From assembly GCA_010015655.1 (NCBI GenBank), contig ML976659.1, forward strand, positions 1,548,604-1,612,603: a DNA stretch of 64,000 nt, in the 5' to 3' direction. The notes under the pieces are model-generated. The model saw nothing but the letters and a program-made list of their open reading frames with translations, ran no database searches and was not told the origin of the DNA. The DNA is from Bimuria novae-zelandiae CBS 107.79. Its lineage: Eukaryota; Ascomycota; Dothideomycetes; Pleosporales; Didymosphaeriaceae. Positions 1-9,657 of this stretch are shown in pieces; within the stretch, counting starts at the first letter, position 1, and each line of letters begins with the position of its first letter. Made by a program: the position numbers and the translations under genes.

Positions 1-1169
1 GAGACTCTATACTTTCAGAAAAAGCGATACTCGAACACCTTGTTAGGATGCCGAAGAACATTAATGTCAACGTCGACAACTATGATGTGAACGACGAACT
101 TGTGGCAACCTAAGCGACCTATTGCCTGGCCCTAAAAAAACAGACCCCTTTCGTAAACTGATTAAGGCGTGGGGAATTATAACCTTACGTAACGGCCTCC
201 TATACCTCGCTGAATGGCCTTATAGAGAGTGTTTATACCCTGGGTGTGTTCGGGAATACTGGAGGAAGGCTGTCAAGGTAAATTGTGATCTGTAGGCCGT
301 ATAGCCATTGATCTAGCTGTATTCAAGTGTAGTATTCCTGCTGCGCTCTCCACGGGCCAGCAGTAGGGTCTATTTACATGACGTATCTATGATCCTGTTG
401 AGGTAAGAGGTGCTTGATAAGATGAGGAAGCAGCACCAGACCACCGCCACGTGGCACATCTGATCCGCGTCTCCTCATAACCGTGACAAAGGCAGCTGCG
501 CAGCCGGAGGAACCAGAGCTCAACGACTAGTCGCCCCGATAGTATATGTTTACATTTAAATGTATATTTTAGTGTAGAATTACACCTTCAGTGTTGTGAG
601 GACGGGCACGGTCTCCTGCATCTAGAGAAGTAGATAAGGTAAGTTGGCTCTATTTCAGCTACACTAAGATGAGGAGACTGTAGGTACATAGGCTCTCAGC
701 GCTTTTGTGCGCTCGTCGGAACGGAACAACTATCCATCTGAGGTAACTGCGCTGGGTGCGCGAGCAGCCGCCACAGGGTGTAAGGCAGTTGCGCCTCGTA
801 CGCGACCTGCCGGCATGCCAGGCCGTCACAAGTGTTACTATGCTATATCTATTTTTATAGACAAAATGCACCAGAATATAATACTATTGAATAAGTTAAG
901 GAACGATGAGAAATAACGTTACTTTAGATAGCTTCTTAGGCTAATATGTGAGCTGCCGCTAGAGCCAAAAAGGAAGTAAGAATGGCGTAACTAGTCGAGC
1001 TGTATACTTGCCCCGGTTTGATGGCGATATGCTAACGCCCTGCCTTAGCTGCAGATAATCACTGTCGACACGTTAGCACACTACTATACGATTTGGCAGG
1101 AAAGAGAATGGCACGACTTACTATTCTCCTTGACCAACTGCGCGACACTCCCCTAGACGTGCCTTAGTT
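1..1169. other. Distal-left stretch with no confident gene
   Basis: Base composition is mixed, neither the strong RIP signature nor a clean coding region. Open frames here are short (the longest about 70 codons, overlapping on both strands) and none shows a recognisable domain. A short plus-strand reading around 140-290 looks protein-like but is interrupted. I see no tRNA or rRNA. It may be decayed repeat or intergenic sequence. Confidence 0.4.
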
Positions 1170-1908
1170 CTATCTTTTATTTTCTTCTTGTTTTCCTTGT
1201 TCTTCTTTCTCTTCTTCAAGATACGAACTAATGCCAAGATAGGTACCGTGCCCAGGTCTGGGGCGTGCTCTCACTGTGGCCTTAATTGCATCCACCAAGG
1301 CTTCTCTTGGATACGCGTCGAAATAGTCCATCCAACCAAATCCTTCCTCCGAGTCATCATGCGCTTGATTTGCGACGCTATCAGCAATTAGGCGTCTAAG
1401 AGGCGATGTAGAAGGGGTGCCCTTGTAGATGATATCGACGCTGTTGGGTCCCAGATTCCACCCAAAACTCTTTATTGCCGCTAGTACAGTCTTCACCAGT
1501 GCATTTTTATACTTCGCGTCGATAATCTCCTCTCCGAAGACGTATGCTTCTGCAAGCATGACGAAGATTTTCTCTGCTTCCCCAGCCACCTTTTCACGTG
1601 CGCCTTCGCCCGCATGGTATAGCTTGATTTGAATGTTGTCAGAGTAAAGCCATTTGATATAGTCGCTGACCGTTTGGACTGAGTAACCTGCAAGATCGAT
1701 AATATCTGGTTGTTCTCTCAATTCAGTCCACTTTGGCTTCATAGCTCTTTGGAAAAAACCCGAGCTCTTGCAAAGGACACCTAGATGGACATTGAGGGCT
1801 TTCGTATCACCCGCTTCTTTCGTGACCTTTAACTTGATGATTTTGTCGGTCGGCCTGGCCTGTTAGTTACGCAAAATAGATATTTGGTTCGCCAGTATCT
1901 TACTCCAT
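1170..1908 (-). CDS. BTB/POZ domain protein, two exons
   Basis: The main exon (1854-1170) encodes a fungal BTB/POZ protein. It reads KLKVTKEAGDTKALNVH, then LCKSSGFFQRAMKPKW, then a conserved DYIKWLYSDNI segment and AEAYVFGEEIIDAKYKNA, the usual order of a BTB fold (residues about 8-125). A helical C-terminal part follows, with an E/K/Q-rich tail. I propose a 5-nt first exon (ATGGA, 1908-1904) and a 49-bp intron with donor GTAAGAT, branch-like CTAAC and acceptor CCAG. This keeps frame and gives 229 residues starting MEPTDKIIKLK. Such proteins usually mediate protein-protein contacts, for example as Cullin-3 adaptors; the partner here is unknown. The coding region has no RIP stops although a RIPped transposon begins only about 150 bp upstream of the ATG. 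The tiny first exon is an inference; an ATG at 1742 is the conservative alternative. Confidence 0.75.
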
Positions 1909-2189
1909 GTCATTTGCAACTTGTAATCAGACGCAAATAAGATCCACTCATGAAACAAGATCTGTGGAAGAATTGTTTTGGGACTAAATATTCAGAAAGG
2001 TGGCCACAAGCGTGGATTTTTCGGTATTCGGTCAGTGCCCCGACAAGTGCGGGGTACCGTGCCTTGGCAGTCAATGCGCATCATCAGTCAATGCGCACCC
2101 CCCACTAAAACACCTCTGCCTTCAACACCACCTACAGTAGCTAATATGGGGTCTATTAAGGCTACGCTTATAGCTATTAAATTACTAAG

Positions 2190-5100
2190 CTTTAAAGAAT
2201 TAATTACTTATAGTAAAATTATAAAAAAGTATAGTATTATATAGTCTATGCTTAAGTAAAGGTACTAGGCTAAAACCTAATCGCGTATAAATAAGGGAAT
2301 TAATTAATAAAAGCTTAACTACTAGTAAGAGAAAGAGCTAGTAAACTATATAAAAATACTTACTAAATAAGGTCTCCTACTTATAAAAGTAATAATTAAG
2401 AATTTCGCTACTTATATAGCTTAAACTAGTGTTAGTATAGCTTAGGTTAATTAGTTTGTTAAGTAGAATAGTAGTTAGCTTATCTTATACTAAATAGTTA
2501 GTATAGATAGCAATCGCTATAAGGCTAACTTAAAGGTAAAGTATAGGCTATATTTTAGCCTTTTATAGCAAAAAATTAGCTAATACAATATCGAGCCTCG
2601 CCACACATACAATATAGACGAACAAGGCTTTCTACTTGGCATCACTACTCGCTCAAAGAGGATCTTTAGTAGGCAGCTGTACGAGAGCAAGGAAGCTAGG
2701 CAGGCCATCCAGGATAGTAGCCGCGAGTGGATCTCGCTCCTGGCCTGTATATGCGCTGATGGATCAGCCATAGATCCAGCCCTTATTTATTAGGCCGCCT
2801 CAGGGAGCCTACAGTCGAGCTAGGTAGAAGAAATTAACCCCTAAGAGCATTCTGCCTTTATTATCTTATTAACCTTTAGCTAGATGAATAATAAGATTAG
2901 CCTTATATAGCTTAAGTAAGTGTTTAATTACTATATAAAAAAAAGCTTAATAGTTATATTAACTACTTATCCTCGACAGCTATAGATCTCATGTAATAAT
3001 AGAGTTTATTAACTACTATAATAAAAAGAAGATTCTACTAGCAGAATTCTTACCTTACTTAATATATATACTATAGCTACTTAACGTTTATATATTTAAG
3101 TTACTTTTAGTTACCTACTCTATAGAGCTATTAGCATTCCTCTATAGGTGCTAAGGGCTATTATTAATAGCTAAAAGAGACTTTTTTAGTTCCTTTTAGG
3201 CTATTTAGTAGAGCTTTATTAAATAGCTATTAATTTTTAATACTTTTAAGGCTACTAGTATATTACCGCTTAATTTAGAAGCTATACTTTAATAATTTAC
3301 GAAAGCAAGCTAGCCTAAGTAAGAATTAAAAAAAAGTTTAGCCTTAGTACTTAGCGCTTTTAACTAGAGTCTCCCCCCCAGATTTAACCCAACCCCAGAT
3401 TTAACCCAGCAAAATCAACACTACGCACGCGATCGCATTGCGCGTCGCGTGCGCTTTGCCAGCCCCTCTAATAAACTATCTACTAAATAATCCGAACCTT
3501 CCGCTTCCTCCTAACTATCTTCTTCTAGTACTACAACCTTTTATAGGCGCCCCCTTACTTATTTTATTATTAGCTTTGCCTCCTCCTCGCGGGCGATCTG
3601 TAACACTTCCGTTATTATATAGATTAATTAACCTTTTAGTTAAACTCTTTTTCCTTTTTTAGCCTTCTTTTGCTTCTAAAGAAGCTTAGACTAATCTACA
3701 ATCTACTTAGCTTAAATAGCTATTATAGCATTCTATATTTTGTAGAGGCGTGTTATCCGCTCTACGTAGCGTTTTACTAGCAAGAGGACTGCGGGATCCT
3801 CGCGAAGCAACTCTATAAATTGCTTATTTAATTTTAGTAGTTCTACTAGCTCTAGAGGAGAGCTCTATAGTAGAGAAAGATCTAGATTAGTTGCTTATTA
3901 TAGTATAGCTAGGACAGGTAGTGGCGGGGGTAACTTGCAAGGCAGGTTACTAAGGACGCGTATAGGTAACGCAGGCTATAAGCTAGTAGCACGCTATTTA
4001 CTAAGTATATTTTTCTTTAATATTGCCTTCTCTCGTGCGCAGGATAGTAATTTTATCCACTCTAATCGCGGGATATGCTGTAAGCTAAGCCGGGATATTA
4101 TATACGTCTTATAGGAGTGATACCGTTTAAACGCTGAAAAGATACTAAGATTAAGAGGTTAGAGAATATATAAGTAATAAGCAGGCATAATTAGAAGATT
4201 AATCTAATTTCTTATATAGTAGGCGATAAAATCTGCGCGTATATAACTTCTATGTCTATCCGCGATAAGTAAACGCTAGCGCCCCGCAGCCTTATCGCGG
4301 GTTAATAGATTAAATACTCTCTTTAGCCATTCTAGACCCAGGTTATTTAATGTTTAGCCATTCTTACTAGTAGCAAAATGCCACCCTAGAGGCGATTACT
4401 TATTAATCTATCGTGTATTAATATTATTTCTTTTAAAGATTAGGAGGGAAGCCAGCGCTTCGCCTATAGCATTAATATACTTAATATCTGTAACCTATTC
4501 TTGCTTCCTAGCAATTACTTTATCCTTTTAAGCAGCATTAAGGTACACTAATACCTTTATAATCTGCTCCTTACTAACACTAAATCCTAACTTATCTATA
4601 TTCTATATATCCGAAGGGAGGTACGCATGCTCCTCTATTTTTAAAGCTATTGCATTAAACCAGCGCTCTACACGCGCGTAGGATGCTCCTTCCTTTTATA
4701 AATGCTTAAGAAGCCTAGCAAATACCCCTTTTATTTTAGGGTTCCTCTTTTAGAAACGTGTAATCTATTTATTATTAATATAAGAAAGTAATTATAAAGA
4801 AAGGGTTAGTTATAACGCGTGCGTAACGCGTACGGCCCGCATAAGAAGGGTAAGCTCCTTTAGGATTAAGTAGGTAATTTAGGTTCTAGTAATAGTGTAG
4901 TTCTTAATCTATTATACAAGAGTCTTTTCTTTTGTGTTTAATAGGATCTAAGCTATTTTGTGGCTTACAGACTGCGTTAAGCTATTATAATGCCTACGGT
5001 GTAAGGTGCGTCGCGAAACTTCAAAGAAGTCTGCAGCAGAATTTAAAGAAGAAAAATCTTTATTTTAAAAGGTATATAAAGCCTTCTGTATTTAAATTTC

Positions 5101-5930
5101 GCGATTTAATTATCTTTTTAGTGTTTAGGGAGGCATTAGTGGGGATAACGCGTGATGCATGCGCGTCGCGTGCTTTTACTGGGTTAAATCTGGGGTTGGG
5201 TCAAATCTGGGGGGGAGACTCTAGAGGAAAATTAATAAGCTTATTAAGCCTATAGTAGCTATAGGAGGTAGTGACAAAGTAAAGAAGCTAAGCTAGACTA
5301 TACACTTAATTACTATTAAGAAATAGTTAGTAGAGTATAAGAATAAGGGACTACGTATAGCCCTAGGTAGTAAGAAGAGGCATAGTAAGTATAGCAAGCC
5401 TCTATAGCAAGATTAGCCTAATAAATACTATAGAGTGGCAACTTTCTGATCCCTAAGGAGTGTATAAAAAGCACGTAATTATCTATAGCAAAGAGAGGTC
5501 GAAAAGAAGCAACTATAACTATAAAAAGCTAAGGAAGCTAAAGCTTAAAGGGCTAGCTAGTAGTTTAAGGCTAGGCTTCTTAAAAAGAGGCGCGTTATAA
5601 AGGCTAAGACTTAAGTAGCTTAAGTAAAGGAGAAAGCTAATTAGGTAGTTAAGTAAGTATAAAAGTAGTAGGCTTATAAAGCTTAGTAATAACTTTAGAA
5701 TTATTTAAAACTTGCTAAAAGGGAAAGCAAAAAGGCTATAAAGCTACTTTAAAGAGTAATTTAGAAAAAAAAGTATAGTATTAAGGCTATAAATACTATT
5801 AAGGCTAAAGGTACTATATCGCGACGCCTATAGCTTTAGTTATAAAGGGGCCATAATATTAAAACTCTAAATAGATTTTTATAGCTAGAATTAATTCTTA
5901 AGCTCTATAGAGCTCTCCGCTAGAAAATCT
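2190..5930 (+). pseudogene. RIPped pogo-type transposase of the outer transposon, split by an insertion
   Basis: Around 2590-2830 the frame reads YNIDEQGFLLGI and then ADGSAIDPALIYQA, the first-Asp block of the pogo/Fot DDE transposase family. Downstream (to about 3360) come decayed versions of the second Asp block and the LQPLDV-type block, with many TAG/TAA codons from RIP. The frame resumes at 5224 with a K/Q/A-rich basic C-terminal tail to about 5930. The nested element at 3367-5221 separates core from tail. It cannot be functional. Precise start not assigned. Confidence 0.75.
3367..5221 (-). mobile_element. Nested pogo/Fot (Tan1-like) DNA transposon, 1855 bp
   Basis: Inverted repeats start GAGTCTCCCCCCCAGATTTA and contain a duplicated CAGATTTAACCC motif. 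TA target duplications lie at 3365-3366 and 5222-5223. It sits inside the transposase gene of the outer element, so it is younger than it. A minus-strand transposase relic is readable from about 4720 to 3740: NIDKLGFS, then INAIGEALASLLIFK, then RRLLIADRH-like and LMPAHSSHILQPLDL-like blocks, with RIP stops. These are the DDE blocks of the pogo/Fot group. Confidence 0.85.
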
Positions 5931-6189
5931 CGTGAATAGAGCTATTGTGTAGAGCTCTATAGCCTCATGTTCTGTTAAGTTGTTTTGGTGGGGGGTGCGC
6001 ATTGACTGATGATGCGCATTGACTGCCAAGGCACGGTACTGTCAGACGCACGTGAAAGCGGCCAGAGGCTGCGAGCTACAACGCCTAGAGCACTCGGACT
6101 TAGGCAATTAAGTATACTACTGCGTATTCTACTACACAACGCCAATACCTTTCGCGATTCTCGCGGATGCTTTTCTAGAGCGGTACATC

Positions 6190-7060
6190 ATACTCCTTAT
6201 CAGCAGACTTGCCAACAATCAATTCGCTGTCAGAGCGAGAAAGTGCGCTTCAATTACCGCACTAGGTGTCCAAGCTCCTTATACGAGGCCGTAAGTCGAG
6301 ATAACTGCAAGAAGCGTACCCGTAGACCTCCCGCTAGCACCTGCATTTCAAGCACCACTACAGGCCAATCAGGGCACTCCTTCGGATGGCACTCGCAGGC
6401 CTATGCATTTCGGAATGTTACGTTGCGGCGTACACGAACCAAGCAAGTTTTTCGCATAACAGGTCGCAGATTCCTAACTAGAGACGCCCCCTGCCCCCGC
6501 TTTAACTATTCCTGCTGATGACGCGTGTTGGTGGTGTGGAGTAGTAGTAAGACTAGGGATGTGGTGTTGCCACAGTTCTGCAGGAGCCATCAGCCGTCTA
6601 AGCTTTCCACTTTTCGCGTACAATACCCTAACATTACCCAAAGCATCAGGAGTGCAACTCCCAAAGAACGTTAACCATAGAGATCAAGGCAAACTCAGAT
6701 AGCCATATAGACGTTTGAAGATCAGCAGCCGTTTACTACGATAATTCAACAAACGAGAATGTCGTTTCGCAATATCTAGTCACCGAATATCTAAAGAAGA
6801 CAATAGGCCTGATCGACGACAAAAAGCGAGGGTCGGTCTAGACATCGGAAAATGTCAATGGATATATAGAACTAGAATGGCGTTAGGACCATAGCAACCG
6901 CAAAGAGTCCACGAAGTTCCTCGTCTCATCGAACTATAGGCCAGGATACGATGTGGTGTTGAGCGAGGAGAACCGAATATTAAGCGAGAACCAAATACTA
7001 AGCGAGAAGAACCAAATATTAAGCAAGTCTCTATCGTGGAATTTTCGCCACCTAAGCTTT
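6190..7060 (+). pseudogene. Fragment of a fungal gene with a retropepsin-like domain
   Basis: From about 6735 the plus strand reads STNENVVSQYLVTEYLKKT, then DDKKRGSV, then NGYIELEWR, then ESTKFLVSSNYRPGYDVVL. This resembles a retropepsin-like domain found in many fungal hypothetical proteins, in which a residue corresponding to the catalytic Asp region precedes NVVS. Stops have TGG-to-TAG form, typical of RIP. Upstream, 6190-6530 is less mutated and carries a Ser/Thr/Arg-rich stretch that could be the linker of the same gene. A related N-terminal piece lies downstream at 7970-8400, so the order is rearranged. Family assignment is from memory of such proteins. Confidence 0.4.
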
Positions 7061-7969
7061 AAGCCTGAGAACATCTAGTGCTTCTTATTTAGAGTTATAC
7101 AACAGCGCGCTGGCTTCTCATAATGCATTAACTTAGCCATTAACTTTTACGCGCGGTGTACACAAGGATTGAAAATTACATAAAATCTATTAACTTAGTA
7201 AAGCGCTTCTGTATTTTTCTAGTACTTAACTTATTACTTAAAGATGCTCGATACCCTTTTTAACTTATAATACATCTTCCTAAAAGCGCACATAGATTCT
7301 TAAATAGTGCAAAGTGTCTAAGCTGCTAGATATAGTTATGCACGCGACCGAGTTAGGTTTAGGAATAGAATATTTGGCTCTATAGCGACTTGACGAAAAA
7401 CCCTGTAAGCCGGAAACGACTAATTAGCTGACAAGAAATTTGGACTCTATCTTAATTATGACTATCTGACTGGTAGAATCTTTCACACAGGGCCTTTCTT
7501 TACGTAGGGACAGACGTAATTAAGCAGAAAGTTCTTCTCTAGCGCGGTTATAGAAATACTACGGTTACTATTAGCCTTAAATACGGTGCCGCGACAGGAT
7601 CCATAGCGCAGGGTTATTAGGCTAAGCAGCGTATAAGATAAGCCTCCTACAAAAGAAGCGCGATTATAGTACTACCCACAAGTTAGTATTCTTAATTAAC
7701 AGATTCCCTACGCAGCAATACTGTAGGAGCTAGCTAAGATAACAAATAATTAAGTTAACGTTTATATAGTATTACCTAATTAGCTGTGTATTTACTATAG
7801 TACGTAGAGTGGCTGCCAGCTACGTTAACAGGCTGAATTATCTTCGAAAGCTAAGCCCTTAATTAGTCTCTCAGTGCTACCGTGCATAGTTATTAGTTAT
7901 ACATTCCCTAATTAAGCTTAGCTAGGATAGAGCTCACAGTCAAATACATTATAACTAATATAATAAGAG
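7061..7969. other. RIP-degraded sequence of unknown origin
   Basis: TpA-rich and lacking long open frames. A direct repeat of about 30 bp around GTACACAAGG links 7150-7185 to 8347-8377, suggesting a duplicated segment. No transposase, reverse transcriptase or host gene is recognisable. Confidence 0.4.
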
Positions 7970-8400
7970 GTGGTGCTGATAAGCAGACCTGCCAACAATT
8001 AATTAAGTAGGGCTTACGAGGTGAAGATTGAATTGATTAATTACCAATTTAGGTTAGATAATTCCCTATATAGGCTTAAACCCTACTCTATTGGGTTAGC
8101 GGCGACTTTTAGAGAGCAGATTGAGTGCTCCTTCTACGACTGTGACTTAGACTCTTTTTCTTCGGAAAGGTGGGGTCCATAACCGTCAATTACGCATGAG
8201 TCGCAGCGGACGGGCATGAAAGTGGTGGACGACTGGATCTACGGCTGCTAGAGCATGTGAGTACTAATTGACCACCAAGTGATGCAGGTGCTAACGGGAC
8301 TAAACAGCGCGCGCACTGGCACTAGTAAAGCCTCTTCCCAACCACACGCAGCGTACACAAGGCTTAAATATTACAACTAATATTAGTTTGGCTTACAGTA
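7970..8400 (+). pseudogene. N-terminal-type fragment of the same fungal family as 6190-7060
   Basis: The plus strand reads YEVKIELINYQFRLDNSLY, then REQIECSFYDCDLDSFSSE, then MKVVDDWIYGC and a short Ala/Thr/Ser-rich run, with RIP-type stops. I recall this Cys-containing block preceding the retropepsin-like domain in fungal hypothetical proteins. A short direct repeat (AGCAGACYTGCCAACAAT) is shared with 6200-6217, so 6.2 kb and 8.0 kb look like two overlapping pieces of a duplicated gene. Function unknown. Confidence 0.35.
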
Positions 8401-8527
8401 ACACTCGTGTTCTAAGTCCTATTTCTTATTGTACGTTGGGAGGTCGGTACAAAGTTGGTTTGACTCTAACAGGCACAAAATACAGAGCATTCGCAGGATT
8501 TATAAGACAAAAATTATACTAGAAACC

Positions 8528-8610
8528 TTATCCACTGCAGGTACGGCTGCGGCTGCGGTGAGAGAAAGAAGAGCAGGGATAGCCGCGATGTTGTGGATTG
8601 TGAATTGCAT
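8528..8610 (-). CDS. First exon of a putative small secreted protein, truncated
   Basis: On the minus strand, an ATG at 8610 in good context (TCAAG before ATG) opens a 28-codon reading MQFTIHNIAAIPALLSLTAA... ending in AVPAVDK. This is a classical fungal signal peptide: a short polar start, a hydrophobic core and an Ala-x-Ala-type cleavage site. A pyrimidine-rich leader precedes it. After the exon the frame soon stops (near 8505), and a GT at about 8527 could start an intron, but RIPped repeat sequence begins by about 8400, so the rest of the gene seems lost. Too little remains to name a family. Chance resemblance is possible. Confidence 0.4.
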
Positions 8611-9657
8611 CTTGACTGTGTGATCGTATCTAAGGGGCAAGATGGAGATGCTGAAACAAAAAGAAAGAAAGAAGGGATGCCTTGAATAAGAGTGTAAGAA
8701 TGAAGAGAGTGTGTTGGAGAGAGTGTCGAACTATGTGGCAGTCTGTCCAGTTTAAGTATACACTTCCTAAAAGTCCAACTGTCTATATACGAAGAGTAAG
8801 AAGCCCTCGTGTAGAACCCTCGCGGCATATCTTTTTCCGTGACCTTGGCTGCTTCTTTCATGAACTCAAAGTTAACAATGGGCAATCAGCTGGAAATCGG
8901 AATGTCTCGACTTTGGGCGCTTCAAAGCCCGATGCAGTGCTAGCACGGGCTTGGTGTACCGATGATGTAAGCTCTTGGAGGAGATTTTGGAATAACTGGG
9001 CTTGGATCCGCCATGGCAAACCTTGGTTCCGGGTACGAGATTGCGTTTGATATGCCCGATGTGACGAGATGGTGACAAAGGCAAAAGGTTGAAACCAACG
9101 CTCAGAAGAATCAATACTCCGATTGGATCAAATCACGTCAGCCTCGTTAGAACTATTCGTGTCGCCGGCCTTTTGCGAATTGTCCATCTGTATTTGTATG
9201 GATTTTACCATTGGTTCGGGATGGCGTCAGCAGCCAAGTACAAAATCATATCGGGATTGGTGCGGATTGCGGAGTGAGCGGAATAACTAAGTACGCGCTC
9301 TCATTATGTCGCTTGGGCATACCGCAATTAAGAGCTCTAGCGGCATCCATCCATAGGTCCAACTGAGCAGGCTACTTGTCACGTGATTGCATGATTCCCT
9401 GGGCAAGCCGACGAAGTCGGAGCGCAGACCTTGGAGCGCCTTCACACTCAGTTTAAACTACCATCGAAGAGCGAACGCACAAGCAGTGGGTAGGATGTGT
9501 GTCTATATCCTTCGAAAGTAGAACCCGCAGGGGTGGGGGGGGGGGGGGGGGAACTTGGTCGAATGTGCGCATTGACTAAACGAACATGTAGTGTATACAC
9601 TGCCTACCGATCCTTGCAAGAATTGAGCTGGCGTTTGGAACTATCTATACATACTTA
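8611..9657. other. Intergenic, largely unmutated DNA with a poly-G tract
   Basis: GC content is ordinary and RIP bias is absent. Overlapping open frames of 60-120 codons on both strands show no domain. It contains the upstream region of the secreted-protein exon and the 3' flank of the esterase. At 9535-9551 there is a run of 17 G, followed by GTGCGCATTGACT (9564-9576), the motif found in the TIRs of the transposon at 2057-6036. Confidence 0.45.

Larger units (their letters stand above)
2057..6036 (+). mobile_element. pogo/Fot-type DNA transposon (outer), carrying a nested element
   Basis: The ends are inverted repeats of about 55 bp with one mismatch, starting CCGTGCCTTGGCAGTCAATG, each containing two copies of a CAGTCAATGCGCA submotif. 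TA target duplications flank it at 2055-2056 and 6037-6038. Removing the nested element (3367-5221 plus its TA) leaves about 2.1 kb, a normal size for a one-gene pogo/Fot element. The interior is strongly RIPped but a plus-strand transposase is still legible on both sides of the nested insertion. The TIRs themselves are nearly unmutated. Confidence 0.88.

Noticed and set aside
6009..6518. Plus-strand 169-codon open frame starting in a transposon TIR
   Set aside because: Start lies in the inverted repeat, composition is Arg/Ser/Thr-rich without a domain; a different frame better fits the retropepsin-like gene downstream.
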